From positions 1-64,000 of the forward strand of contig JAEUJN010000107.1 of assembly GCA_016794595.1 (NCBI GenBank): 64,000 bases of DNA, given 5' to 3'. Origin of the DNA: Kineosporiaceae bacterium. GTDB lineage: Bacteria > Actinomycetota > Actinomycetes > Actinomycetales > Kineosporiaceae. Made by a program: the position numbers and the translations under genes. This document shows, in pieces, positions 8,736 through 17,253 of the stretch. Under the pieces are notes generated by a model, which ran no database searches, was not told the origin of the DNA, and saw only the letters and a list, made by a program, of their open reading frames with translations. How positions within the stretch are numbered: the stretch's first letter is position 1; each line of letters begins with the position of its first letter.

Positions 8736-11323
8736 CGCCCACCACCGATCACGAACTCGACGCGGCCGGCCTCGGGGTTGTTCGGATCGCTGTCGCAGCG
8801 CAGTACCTCACGCGCCTGCACGCGGATCGCCCCGTCCGCCAGGTTCGCCGCCGTGGCCGCCTCGGGATCCGGGTCCCGCAGCCGGGCGAAGGTGACCACG
8901 TCCGCCCAGGACACCCCGGCGACCCCCATCGCCGCGCTGACCAGGTCGCTGACATGCAGCGGGCTGCCGAAGGTGAACCGATCGGGGTGGAACAGCCCCG
9001 TGCCGCCGCCGGCCAGGGCGCGGGCGGAGAACGCGTCCAGCAACTGCAGTTCGACCTGGCCGGGTTCGTAGCCCGGATGCAGGCAGACGTGGATCTCGAT
9101 CAGGAGTGGGACGTCCACCGGCCGCGCCACCTCGACGTCCACACCGGCCATCCGCCGGATCTCAAGCAGGTCGGCGACGGCGGCAGGCACGGACAGGTCG
9201 TCGATCCGCGTGGCGACCGGGTCGACGGTCACCTCGTGGGTGTACCAGGAACCGGTCCATCGGCGGCGGTCGACGCTGCGCTGGACGCCGGACACGGATT
9301 CGGCGACCGCGGCGTGGTCCTCGAGGGTGACCGCGCGCAGCTGACGCCGGTAGGCGAACGGGGCCAGCCGCCGGACCTCCCTCAGGTCCTGCGGATCGCT
9401 GCCGCCGTTGGCGGGCAACGGGTTCCACACCGTGATCAGGGCTCCACTCACGGGCGGGGCTCCGTCGGCGCGGGGCAACCACGTGGTCAGCCGGCCCGCA
9501 CCCACGGTTCCCGAGCGACCACCACCGAGACGGCAGCGGGCCGAGAAGGTCGACTGCGTGCCGGGCAACCGCCCCGTGATCCCGTCGCCGAAGCGCACGC
9601 GGGTGCCGTCACCGGGCTCGGCCTCGACCACCACGTGGGTGTCGAGCCGGCTGCTGGCCACCAGGTCGGTCCGTGGGGTCCACGTCCGCCGGCCATCGTC
9701 CAGGATCAGGGCGGCCACGGCAGTGGCCGGGTCGGGACGCCCCAGAGTCGTTGCCCCCGAAGCGATCACACCCCCGCGGGGGGATGACGGCCAGAGCGGC
9801 GGGTCGACCCACGCCACGCCGTCCCTCGGCAGCCGGGGGTTGTAGGTGCGCCCTGGGGTCGCCTGGGGCGGGTCCAGTTCCTCGGCGGCCACGCTCGCCC
9901 CGTGGTCGGCCAGCACCACGTTGGCCAGCGCCACCGCCCGCGGCCTCGCCCGACCGTCCGGGCCGGGTTCGCTGACGATCAGGGGGGTGGTCAGGGCGTC
10001 GTCCGGGTGCCAGTGCACCTCCCACACGCTGACCGGCGGGTCGACCGCTGCGTCCGTGTGCGGCACCGGATCACGGTCCAGACGCACCGCCTGCCGGCGA
10101 GCCGGATCACCGGCCTCGACCGGTCCGCCCGCGGGGTTGCCCGGCCCGGCGGCCGGTAGGTCGGCCAGGATCAGGACGTCGCCGGCGCGCAGGTCGGGAT
10201 CGGCACCTGAGCTCGGGGACACCAGGAAGGCACTCGTGCTGCCGGTCGGCAGAACGTGCTCCGGATCGCCCCAGGCGTGCAGGGCGAGGGCATTGCGGGC
10301 GGGGTGCAGGTCGACATCGGCCACGGTCTCGAACACCGTGCCGCCCAGGTCGTGCACCTGAACCGGCACCAGGGGAGCATCGATCCCCCCACCGGGCAGG
10401 ACAAGATCGGTGACGGCCGCCCCGGCAGCCAGCGTCACGGGGGCACTGGTCGCCAGCGCCAGCCACACCCGGGCCGAGCATCCCTCGTGGACCGGGTAGG
10501 CGAGCAGGCGGGCGTGGCGGCGAACCGAGGCGCGGCGTCGCGCCGTCCCCAGCTGCGCTTCGACCGCCACGGCATCCTGCCAGTACGCCAGCCGGTCGCC
10601 GAGATGGGCGAACAGTTCGGCGAGCATCACCGCGGGGTCGGCCGGGTTGCGGTCCGTCCAGGCGGGCATCAGGGTCGAGAGCCGGTCGATCAGGCGTCCG
10701 CGCAGGGCCTCGTAGTCCCGGGCCAGGTAGTCCTGCAGCGGGGAGCCACCGGATCGGACGGGGGCGGCCTGCGGAGGACAACAGTCCAGATCACTCGGGC
10801 AGTCGACGGTGAACAGGAACGGCGCAGAGCAGAGCACGTCGTCGAATCCGGCCGGAACGCTGTGCCCGTCCGGGGCGAGCAGCCCCACGACGTAGGTCGA
10901 CCAGTCACCACTGCTCGACGTGCGCACCGCGAGCACCCGGTCGCGGACGGCGGCCCGCCGGGGGAGGGCCTCGTCGATCAGCCGGCTGTCCCTGTCGGTG
11001 ACCCCCGGTGGGAGGGGATCGACCGGGTCACCGTCGGCCGTGCTGATGGTCAGCACCGGGTGCGCCCAGAGCACCCGCACCGGGTTGATCACCGGGTCCG
11101 GCCGCACCCCGCCGATCACCTGGACCCGCCCGGGGGACCATTCGTCCACCACGCTGGCATTGAGCAGGTGGACCAACAGGATTCGCTGCGTGGGCGAGCC
11201 GGAGGGGCCTGGTTCCCCGGGGGGCAGGACCTCGACGAAATCGATGCCTGCCAGCTCCGAGACAGCCTCCACCTGTGCCCGTCGGGCCTCTCGATCGACA
11301 CCACTGAACACCGGCAGGCTCAC
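8732..11323 (-). CDS. Baseplate J-like wedge protein
   Basis: The 863-aa product starts at a GTG (11323) overlapping the gp25 stop (GTGA). Around residues 200-290 is the family hallmark: DYLARDYEALRGRLIDRLS, MLAELFAHLGDRLAYWQDAV, then ARRRASVRRHARLLAY. The first 190 residues are an extra domain of unclear role. The C-terminal part (about 560-860) carries the J-like VRFGDGITGRLP and the AVTLEDHAAVAESV stretch. J proteins form the wedge that couples baseplate opening to sheath contraction. It lies between gp25 and the second wedge gene, the usual order in Mu/P2-derived tails and eCIS. Confidence 0.9.
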   Translation of the reverse strand: MSLPVFSGVDREARRAQVEAVSELAGIDFVEVLPPGEPGPSGSPTQRILLVHLLNASVVDEWSPGRVQVIGGVRPDPVINPVRVLWAHPVLTISTADGDPVDPLPPGVTDRDSRLIDEALPRRAAVRDRVLAVRTSSSGDWSTYVVGLLAPDGHSVPAGFDDVLCSAPFLFTVDCPSDLDCCPPQAAPVRSGGSPLQDYLARDYEALRGRLIDRLSTLMPAWTDRNPADPAVMLAELFAHLGDRLAYWQDAVAVEAQLGTARRRASVRRHARLLAYPVHEGCSARVWLALATSAPVTLAAGAAVTDLVLPGGGIDAPLVPVQVHDLGGTVFETVADVDLHPARNALALHAWGDPEHVLPTGSTSAFLVSPSSGADPDLRAGDVLILADLPAAGPGNPAGGPVEAGDPARRQAVRLDRDPVPHTDAAVDPPVSVWEVHWHPDDALTTPLIVSEPGPDGRARPRAVALANVVLADHGASVAAEELDPPQATPGRTYNPRLPRDGVAWVDPPLWPSSPRGGVIASGATTLGRPDPATAVAALILDDGRRTWTPRTDLVASSRLDTHVVVEAEPGDGTRVRFGDGITGRLPGTQSTFSARCRLGGGRSGTVGAGRLTTWLPRADGAPPVSGALITVWNPLPANGGSDPQDLREVRRLAPFAYRRQLRAVTLEDHAAVAESVSGVQRSVDRRRWTGSWYTHEVTVDPVATRIDDLSVPAAVADLLEIRRMAGVDVEVARPVDVPLLIEIHVCLHPGYEPGQVELQLLDAFSARALAGGGTGLFHPDRFTFGSPLHVSDLVSAAMGVAGVSWADVVTFARLRDPDPEAATAANLADGAIRVQAREVLRCDSDPNNPEAGRVEFVIGGGR

Positions 11324-11745
11324 GGCGCACCCCCCGAGGCAGGCGTGGGCGTCGAGGAGACCTGCACCGTCCGGGGGGCGTCACCCGAGGGGGCGGTCAG
11401 CGGCGCGTAGGTGACCAGGACGTCCAGGGTGGCATCGTCAGCCGTCACCCGGACGTCGTCCACCCGGATCAGATCACCGAGGAATCGTTGCAGCGCACCG
11501 TGAACCAGTGCCCGCGTCGCCTGAGCCAGCTCGTCCCCGGACGGGGCGAACACCAGGGAGTCCACCCCGCTGCCGAAGTCCGGCCGCTGGACGCGCTCGC
11601 CGGGACGGGTGAACAGCACGTGCTCGATCAGGGCACGCAGGTACTGCTCCTCCTCCGCGATCGCCGTGCGTCCTCGACCGTCCAGGCGCAACGGCCCGGC
11701 GAGATGGAACCCGCTGCTCCCGAATGCATTCGAGGTCGATGTCAT
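11320..11745 (-). CDS. GPW/gp25 family baseplate wedge protein
   Basis: The start is the ATG at 11745, overlapping the stop of the PAAR-like gene (ATGA). The 141-aa product shows the gp25 signatures GRTAIAEEEQYLRALIEHVL and TRPGERVQRPDFGSGVDSL, with the conserved PGER-R-DFG core at about residues 45-55. In T4 gp25 nucleates sheath polymerisation and contacts both hub and wedge. Compared with the block B copy, which ends soon after the core fold, this copy has a C-terminal extension rich in Thr, Pro and Ser. Confidence 0.9.
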   Translation of the reverse strand: MTSTSNAFGSSGFHLAGPLRLDGRGRTAIAEEEQYLRALIEHVLFTRPGERVQRPDFGSGVDSLVFAPSGDELAQATRALVHGALQRFLGDLIRVDDVRVTADDATLDVLVTYAPLTAPSGDAPRTVQVSSTPTPASGGAP

Positions 11746-12059
11746 GACGCCGACACCCGAACCTGGGTCACCAGGACCTGGAGCGGCGTCCCCGTGGGAG
11801 CACAGGTCGCCGAACCGCTGCCGAGCACCAGAGGCTGACCGAGCGAACGCACCCGTACCGTCCCCACCGTCCACATCGCGGTGACGCACGGACCGACGGC
11901 CGGCGGGACGAGAGGGCATCCGGCCACGGTCCAGGGGCCGCTGACCACCAGAGAGGCGCTGCCGCCCAGCCGGACTCGGGGATTGGGCACCGTCGGGTTC
12001 GCCTGGCCACCATGGCTGCACATCACCGTCGCCCCTTGCTGAACCAGCATCGCGCCCAC
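11742..12059 (-). CDS. PAAR-like spike-tip protein
   Basis: The GTG at 12059 is preferred because a strong GGAGGT lies 7 nt upstream, inside the end of the gpV gene; an ATG at 12050 is the alternative. The 105-aa product is rich in short beta strands and carries the metal-ligand-like TVMCSHGGQANP near the N-terminus and CPLVPPAVGPCVTAMW in the middle. These are typical of the PAAR-like tip proteins that sharpen gpV/VgrG spikes. Its position between gpV and gp25 is the canonical one. It is paralogous in role to the protein at 25828-26178, with little sequence similarity beyond the V-x-C-S-H motif. Confidence 0.75.
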   Translation of the reverse strand: MGAMLVQQGATVMCSHGGQANPTVPNPRVRLGGSASLVVSGPWTVAGCPLVPPAVGPCVTAMWTVGTVRVRSLGQPLVLGSGSATCAPTGTPLQVLVTQVRVSAS

Positions 12060-12554
12060 TCAGATCACCTCCAGCGCACCGTCGTTGACCGAGACCGACG
12101 TCGGGCTGAGCACCAGCTTCGAGGCGCCGACGCTGAGCTCGATGCCCGCGGACGTGCAGGCCAGCTTCAGCTCCACCGGCACCGCCGGCGGGCCGACCGT
12201 GATGGTCAGGCCACCGCCGCCCGGCAGGTCATCGGCGGTGATGGTGACCGAGTCCGTGGCGAGCACCGTGGTGGTCGGAAGCCCGTTCCCGGGAGTCTGG
12301 CCCTGAGCCCAGAAGCACCCGGCGAGGATCGGCCGATCCGTTCGGCCGGCCTCGAACTCGACCCAGACGTTGGCGCCGATGGGCGGCACGGTGAACAACC
12401 CGACCCCCTCACCCGCGTAGGGCACGCAGGCCTCGGCCCAGCTCATCCGGCCCTCACCCAGGACCGCCGGGACCGACACCTGCACCCGCCCGCGCTGCAG
12501 CGGGTCGACGTTGTTGACCACCGTTCCTCGGTACTTGCCGTAGAAGGGGCTCAT
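12060..12554 (-). CDS. Phage baseplate assembly protein V (gp5-like OB-fold spike)
   Basis: The 164-aa product begins with the gpV/gp5 OB-fold hallmark: MSPFYGKYRGTVVNNVDP, RGRVQVSVPAVL, ACVPYAGEGVGLFTVPPIGA, VWVEFEAGRTDRPILAGCFW. It is followed by a short beta-rich tail (about residues 100-164) that should form the start of the trimeric needle. The ATG overlaps the hub stop by 4 nt. In block A hub and spike are separate genes, whereas block B has them fused in one 550-aa protein. Confidence 0.9.
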   Translation of the reverse strand: MSPFYGKYRGTVVNNVDPLQRGRVQVSVPAVLGEGRMSWAEACVPYAGEGVGLFTVPPIGANVWVEFEAGRTDRPILAGCFWAQGQTPGNGLPTTTVLATDSVTITADDLPGGGGLTITVGPPAVPVELKLACTSAGIELSVGASKLVLSPTSVSVNDGALEVI

Positions 12555-13687
12555 ACCCGCACCACCGGCACGGTGGAGCCGAACCCCTCGCGGACGATGG
12601 TGAACTTCTGCCGGTAGCTTCCCGGCGCGATGGTGTGCTCGACCCGACGGACATACCAGAGGCCGTCATAGGACCAGCCGGCTCCTCGCAGGCCCACCAG
12701 GCCGCGGGGGCGCAGCACGGCGCCGTACCGGGCGGCGTCCAACTCGCCCTCTCCCACCACGCCGTCGGCGCCGGCGTCCACCACGGCCTGGGCGCGCGAG
12801 GCCGACGTCGCGGCGTCCGTCCCGCTCTCCCGCAGCCGCCGGGTGCGCACCGGGGCCGTGGCCGACAGCGGGACGGCCGCCAGCGGCGGCCGCAGGGCGA
12901 CCGCAGCCTGCACCGGCACGCTCTGCCCGGTGGCCGGGTCCTGCACGGTGCCGCTGACCTGCACCGGGGCAAGGGCGTTCGCGGTGAACGTCGGCCCGCT
13001 GGTCACCGTGGTCTGGGCGCCGAGGCCCACCGACAACGCAGGCTGCGGCAACCCCAGGCGTTTCGGCGGCCCCCAGTAGAACTCACTGATCCCCGGCACC
13101 GACTGCGGCTGGGTGTAGGCGACGAATCCGTACCTCTCGGCCAGGGCGACCACGTGGCGCAGGTCGGTGGTCTGCTGGGTGGGAACCTGCTCGACCGGCG
13201 AGGGAGGCTGGACCACCGGCGGGGTGATCACCACGGGCACGATCCCGTGGGCGAGATAGGGCGCCAGGATCGTCCGCACCTGCATGTCGTCGCTGAGCGC
13301 TGGGTACTCGGCCTCGCGCTCATCGAGATCCATCAGGAACGAGACGTCCTCACCCGTGGCCTCGAAGGTGGCGCTGCCGGGGCGGTCACCGGGGGTGAGG
13401 GTGGTCTCGGTGACGACACCGTCGAACAGGACCGTGGGCACCGATCCCAGGGTGACCAGCAGGACGACGCGAGCACCGACCTGAAGCGGGGAATCGGTGA
13501 TCAGCGGGTTGTCGAACGCCGCCAGCGGCCCGGACCGCCCGGCGTCCAGGGTCAGGGTGAATGCCGAACGCTGGCTGTCGGTCTCGGTCACCGTCGCCGA
13601 GCGCAGCCGGGACAGCACCGGTTCGGGCAGCGGCGTGGGCACCGTGGCACCGGCCAGCACGGTGAGCAGGAGTCCGGGGAGGGCCAT
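12551..13687 (-). CDS. Phage late control protein D-like hub (VgrG N-terminal domain-like)
   Basis: The 378-aa product matches the gpD/gp27 hub type. It has an N-terminal beta barrel (TLTLDAGRSGPLAAFDNPLI, GARVVLLVTLG), then the ATGEDVSFLMDLDEREAEYP and VVALAERYGFVAYTQPQSVP segments of the second barrel. The C-terminal part (WYVRRVEHTIAPGSYRQKF) is the usual end of this family. The hub sits under the tube and carries the gpV spike, encoded immediately downstream with a 4-nt overlap. The start ATG at 13687 lies 12 nt after the LysM-like gene. Confidence 0.87.
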   Translation of the reverse strand: MALPGLLLTVLAGATVPTPLPEPVLSRLRSATVTETDSQRSAFTLTLDAGRSGPLAAFDNPLITDSPLQVGARVVLLVTLGSVPTVLFDGVVTETTLTPGDRPGSATFEATGEDVSFLMDLDEREAEYPALSDDMQVRTILAPYLAHGIVPVVITPPVVQPPSPVEQVPTQQTTDLRHVVALAERYGFVAYTQPQSVPGISEFYWGPPKRLGLPQPALSVGLGAQTTVTSGPTFTANALAPVQVSGTVQDPATGQSVPVQAAVALRPPLAAVPLSATAPVRTRRLRESGTDAATSASRAQAVVDAGADGVVGEGELDAARYGAVLRPRGLVGLRGAGWSYDGLWYVRRVEHTIAPGSYRQKFTIVREGFGSTVPVVRV

Positions 13688-13699
13688 CTCACGCCCTCG

Positions 13700-14005
13700 T
13701 CATGCTCTCGGCACGCCGATGACGATGACCCGGCCCTCGTTGTCCGGTCCGATCAGGGCGTCCGGGTCGAGGGCTGCGTTGTCGTCGCAGATCCGCCACC
13801 AGGCCTGCGGGTCGCCGAGATACCGCTGTGCCACCAGGTCGACCCGGTCGTCCTCGGCCACCCGGTGGCGGGCCATCGGCTGGACGGCGTCCAGTTCCCC
13901 GGGTGCACGGGGCGCGAGGTGGCGCACCTCGCGCGTGCCCCCCGACCCGTCAGCGACCAGGGCGGTCTCGACCGGCAGGTGGTCATAACGGCTGCGACCG
14001 GGCAT
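13700..14005 (-). CDS. LysM/gpX-like small tail protein
   Basis: A 101-aa protein. Residues 45-101 have the LysM-like tail-X pattern: HRVAEDDRVDLVAQRYLGDP, then WWRICDDNAALDPDAL. In contractile tails gpX-like LysM proteins sit between tube and hub. In block B the equivalent LysM is fused to the C-terminus of the CIS_tube protein (23398-24165). Here the two are separate adjacent genes 9 nt apart, which supports the assignment by gene-fusion logic. Confidence 0.78.
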   Translation of the reverse strand: MPGRSRYDHLPVETALVADGSGGTREVRHLAPRAPGELDAVQPMARHRVAEDDRVDLVAQRYLGDPQAWWRICDDNAALDPDALIGPDNEGRVIVIGVPRA

Positions 14006-14014
14006 GGGGTGTCC

Positions 14015-14671
14015 TCACAACCCGGCCAGGTCGCCAACGGCCGCCAGGGCTCCGCCGACGGCCCCGACCGTGGCCAGCGCCTCCTTGAGCACCTGGTGCA
14101 CCAGGAAGAGCGAGTACCCGGCATCGGTGACCGGCAGGTCGTCGTAGGTGAGCACCGTGGCCGAGATGGCCACGCTGGCCCGGATCGGCACCAGGCTGGG
14201 CGCAAAGGCCTGCTCGGTGATCTCGAGGCCGTCCACATGGATCGGGACGGCCCGGCCGGGCCCCCAGACCAGCACGGTCAGTGGGCCTTCCGGCGGGAGG
14301 ATCTCGATGGTCCCGGCCTGGAGCAGGGCGGTGTTGGCGATCACCAGGGAACTGCTGGGGTACAGCAGCATCTCCAGTGCGGACAGCTGCGGCGCGATCC
14401 CGGAGACCGCGGCAACCGGGTCGTTGGCGGCGAGCTGGTCGGTGGCGTCGACCTCGACGGTCAGGCTGATCGTCTCGACCGGTGCGCCCCAGATCCGGTG
14501 CGCGTCACCCGGGCCCGGCCCGGCCCCGGACGCCGCGCCGCGCGGCTTCAGGGAGCGTGACACCTCGTCGGGGTTGTAGCCGAAGAGCACGATCCGCGCG
14601 AGGGGGTTGCGCGGCTCCACGGCGACGATCGCCCCCCGCAGGGTGCGCGGCGAACCGGGAAAGGTGCTCAT
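14015..14671 (-). CDS. CIS_tube-domain baseplate/tube-adaptor protein (Afp7-like, without LysM)
   Basis: The ATG at 14671 is preferred over the in-frame TTG at 14680. The 218-aa product carries the CIS_tube features LARIVLFGYNPDEVSRSLKP near residue 30 and PVETISLTVEVDATDQL near 70, paralleling AHAVMYNPEELKLDQ and SRSLTMELFFDSYETG of the block B homologue. It would form the tube-to-hub adaptor. It is the first gene of the leftward block A operon and lies back to back with the AHH effector. Unlike its block B counterpart it lacks the C-terminal LysM, supplied here by the next gene. Confidence 0.82.
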   Translation of the reverse strand: MSTFPGSPRTLRGAIVAVEPRNPLARIVLFGYNPDEVSRSLKPRGAASGAGPGPGDAHRIWGAPVETISLTVEVDATDQLAANDPVAAVSGIAPQLSALEMLLYPSSSLVIANTALLQAGTIEILPPEGPLTVLVWGPGRAVPIHVDGLEITEQAFAPSLVPIRASVAISATVLTYDDLPVTDAGYSLFLVHQVLKEALATVGAVGGALAAVGDLAGL

Positions 14672-14858
14672 GGCCGCCAAGCGTGCGCGGCGAGCGTCAC
14701 CGCACTGTCACGTCGGCACCGACCACGCTCGTCCTCAGCGGTGCCAGGCCAGCCCCACAGGCCACGCCCAGTCGGGACATGACCGAGCCGAGGGCCGCAG
14801 CACTCGGCGTATCAGGGCAGGCGCCCGCGCGCTCTGGTGGGTGACCGAGGGGAGGCTC
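14672..14858. promoter_or_regulatory. Divergent intergenic region between CIS block A and the AHH effector
   Basis: These 187 bp separate two divergently transcribed genes and must hold the promoters for both the leftward block A and the rightward effector gene, unless the effector depends on upstream antisense transcription. A good ribosome-binding site (GAGGGGAGG) precedes the effector ATG. I see no clear palindromic operator or consensus -10/-35 pair. Confidence 0.5.
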
Positions 14859-17147
14859 ATGGGCGACCAGGTCATGCACACCAGCGCGGCTCCGGCGGCC
14901 CCGATCCCGGCGCCGGCGAAGAGCCTGGGCTCCATCGCCCTGGGAATGGTCAGTGGCGCCGGGCTGCTCGCCGGCGGGGGGACGGCGATCTCGGCTGCCG
15001 CGTTGGAGGGATTCACCGAGGAACTGTGGCGGCAGGCCTCGGACACCTTCTCGGCCGACAAGGTCAAGGCCGCCCTCGCCGACCTCGCGGACGGGCACCT
15101 GGGGGAGTTCAGCGGAGGGTTCAGCGCCGGTCTCGTGTTCGGCTTCGTCAGCCCGGTCACCGATCTGCTGGGCCTGGCCGCCCTGCCCGAGCAACTCCCG
15201 CTGATCGCGGCCAGTCTCGCCCGGCGGTCCTGGGACGGCGCCGCCGCCCTCGCGCGGGAGGCGGAACTGCTGGCCTCCTCGGCGTCCGGTCTCGGCCGTC
15301 ATGTCAGAGCAGCCTTGCGGGACGTGGTCACGAACCCCGAGCAGCTGGCGGAGCTGATCGCCGCCCTGGGGCCGGGGGCCAGGGCGGCCGCCCACGACGC
15401 CGGCGTCGCCGGCGCGCGCACCGTGCTGAGCCTGTTCAGCGAAGAGGAGCCCAAGGAGCGCAAGGACACCAGCCTGTCGGACGTGTTCACCTCCACGCGC
15501 GAGGGTGAGCGCGCCGGCGTCCTCAGCTTCGGCCTGTCGAAGGCAACCAGGCTGCGCAAGTATGCCTTCCGGGCCAAGTGGGCGGACATCGGCTATCGGA
15601 TCGGGCACGCGGTCGGGACGGTGATCGCGAACCTGCTGTTGCTCGTCTTCAGTGAAGGGGTGGGGAACGCGATCGCGAAGATCGCGGGCTGGCTCGGTGA
15701 GGCCGCACCGCTGCTGGCCCGGGGAGCCAAGGGGCTGGCCACCCTCGGCAGGGGAATCGCGATGGTGGAGAAGACCATTGCCGACCTCCTGGCCAAGGGG
15801 ATCTCCAAGATCAAGCCCCTGCAGCGGGTGGTCGAGCCGCTTCTGGCCCTGCTCGGGCGGTTCCAGGGGTTCCTTCGCCGTTTGTTCGGGGTGGCCGAGC
15901 AGGAGGGGGCAGCGCTGGCGGCCCGGGGCGGGGCTGCCGCCCTCGACGAGACGCTGGAGAGCACCACCGGCAAGGCCCTGGGCACGCCCACGACCACCGG
16001 TCCCCCGTCCAAGGCCCCTGGGACGCCGGCCCTGAAGCCTGCCTCACCGCCGACCAAGGCAGCGCCATCAGCCGCGAAGCTCACCCCCGCACCGGCCCCG
16101 GCCGCGTCTTCGCCTGCCTCTGCTGCGGGAAGGCCAGGCGCCAAGGGCGCCTCGGTGAGCCCGATCCACGGTCCGACCCGGCCGCGCTCGGCGGTCTCCG
16201 CCGCTCAGGAGGCCGGCCTGTCCACGGTCGAGAAGGGCTCGCGTCCGGTCAGCCGGATCGGCCCACGCACGCAAGGACCTCACCCGTCCGCGCCGGCCGC
16301 CGCCCGGGTGCCGGCCGAGGAGCCGGCGCACCTGGCGGCCACCGGTACCGATGGACCCCGGGTGATCCCCCTGAAGCCTGCCGGCGGGCGCCCGGGTGGG
16401 ACGTCCCCGGTCGGGCCGCGGGCATCCTCGAGTGGCGGCGGTCCCAAGAGCCCCGCACCGGTCACCCCCGGCCCCGCACCCGTCGCCCCCGGCCCCACAC
16501 CCGCCGGCCCCCGCCCCGCGGTCGCACCGGCCCGGCCGGCGGCGCCCTCGACCGGACGGGCCGGACCAGCGGCCCGGCCCTCACGAGGGTCGACGCCGCC
16601 CTCCTCCTCGACCAGCCGACCGCCCTCGAAGGCCGAGGAGATCGAGGAACTGTTCGCCGAGCAGCAGGGCCGTGCCCCGCGAGACGACCAGTACCTGGAT
16701 CCCGGATCGAGCCGCGAGCACCCGAGCACCCCGGTGACCAGCGACCGGCCGCACCAGCCGGTCAGGCCGAGCCGCGGACCCTCCGACGAACTCGAAGCGG
16801 CCATGGCTCGCCAGGGGAACCCGCGCCCGCCGGGGCATCAGACGCACCACATCGTGGCCTACAACGACCCGCGCGCCCGGAAGGCCTGCGCGATCCTGGA
16901 AGAGGCCGGGATCAACCCGCGCAACGATCCACGTAACGGGATCCACCTGCCCGGAACGACGATGGACCCGCGCACCGTGGCCGAGGCCTACTCCCGGCAC
17001 GCGTCCATCCACACCGACGCCTACTACGAACACCTCACCGCCCGACTGCAGGCCGCCCGTGACGCGGGTCGGGTGGAGGAGACGCTGGCCACCATCTACG
17101 GCGAGATCGCCCACGGCCAATTCCCCCACCCGCGTAAGCGGAACTGA
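14859..17147 (+). CDS. Probable CIS effector with C-terminal AHH nuclease domain
   Basis: The start ATG at 14859 has a strong SD 5 nt upstream; the frame is open further upstream but without an SD. The 762-aa product has three parts. Residues 1-370 are Ala/Leu-rich with several helical and hydrophobic segments (GMVSGAGLLAGGGTAISAAA, GTVIANLLLLVFSEGVGNAI). Residues 370-610 are a Pro/Ala/Lys/Ser-rich disordered linker. The last ~110 residues fit the AHH toxin family: GHQTHHIVAYNDPRARKA, GINPRNDPRNGIHLPG, then a later H-x3-H pair (YSRHASIHTDAYYEHL). AHH domains are predicted HNH-like nucleases of polymorphic toxins. No signal peptide or adjacent immunity gene is seen. Position between the two CIS blocks makes it a cargo candidate; loading is inferred. 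Confidence 0.85.
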   Translation: MGDQVMHTSAAPAAPIPAPAKSLGSIALGMVSGAGLLAGGGTAISAAALEGFTEELWRQASDTFSADKVKAALADLADGHLGEFSGGFSAGLVFGFVSPVTDLLGLAALPEQLPLIAASLARRSWDGAAALAREAELLASSASGLGRHVRAALRDVVTNPEQLAELIAALGPGARAAAHDAGVAGARTVLSLFSEEEPKERKDTSLSDVFTSTREGERAGVLSFGLSKATRLRKYAFRAKWADIGYRIGHAVGTVIANLLLLVFSEGVGNAIAKIAGWLGEAAPLLARGAKGLATLGRGIAMVEKTIADLLAKGISKIKPLQRVVEPLLALLGRFQGFLRRLFGVAEQEGAALAARGGAAALDETLESTTGKALGTPTTTGPPSKAPGTPALKPASPPTKAAPSAAKLTPAPAPAASSPASAAGRPGAKGASVSPIHGPTRPRSAVSAAQEAGLSTVEKGSRPVSRIGPRTQGPHPSAPAAARVPAEEPAHLAATGTDGPRVIPLKPAGGRPGGTSPVGPRASSSGGGPKSPAPVTPGPAPVAPGPTPAGPRPAVAPARPAAPSTGRAGPAARPSRGSTPPSSSTSRPPSKAEEIEELFAEQQGRAPRDDQYLDPGSSREHPSTPVTSDRPHQPVRPSRGPSDELEAAMARQGNPRPPGHQTHHIVAYNDPRARKACAILEEAGINPRNDPRNGIHLPGTTMDPRTVAEAYSRHASIHTDAYYEHLTARLQAARDAGRVEETLATIYGEIAHGQFPHPRKRN

Positions 17148-17253
17148 CGGCGCCACCCCGGGCAGGGCGGAATCGCCGATCCGTGTATCAGAGCCGGTCG
17201 ATCACGCCTCCCACTCCACGTCACGCCCGCGAGGACTACCCCGGAGGTGAGCC

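Noticed and set aside
14607-14858. Upstream extension of the AHH effector
   Set aside because: It is basic, antisense to the CIS_tube gene, and lacks an SD. The ATG at 14859 has a strong SD.
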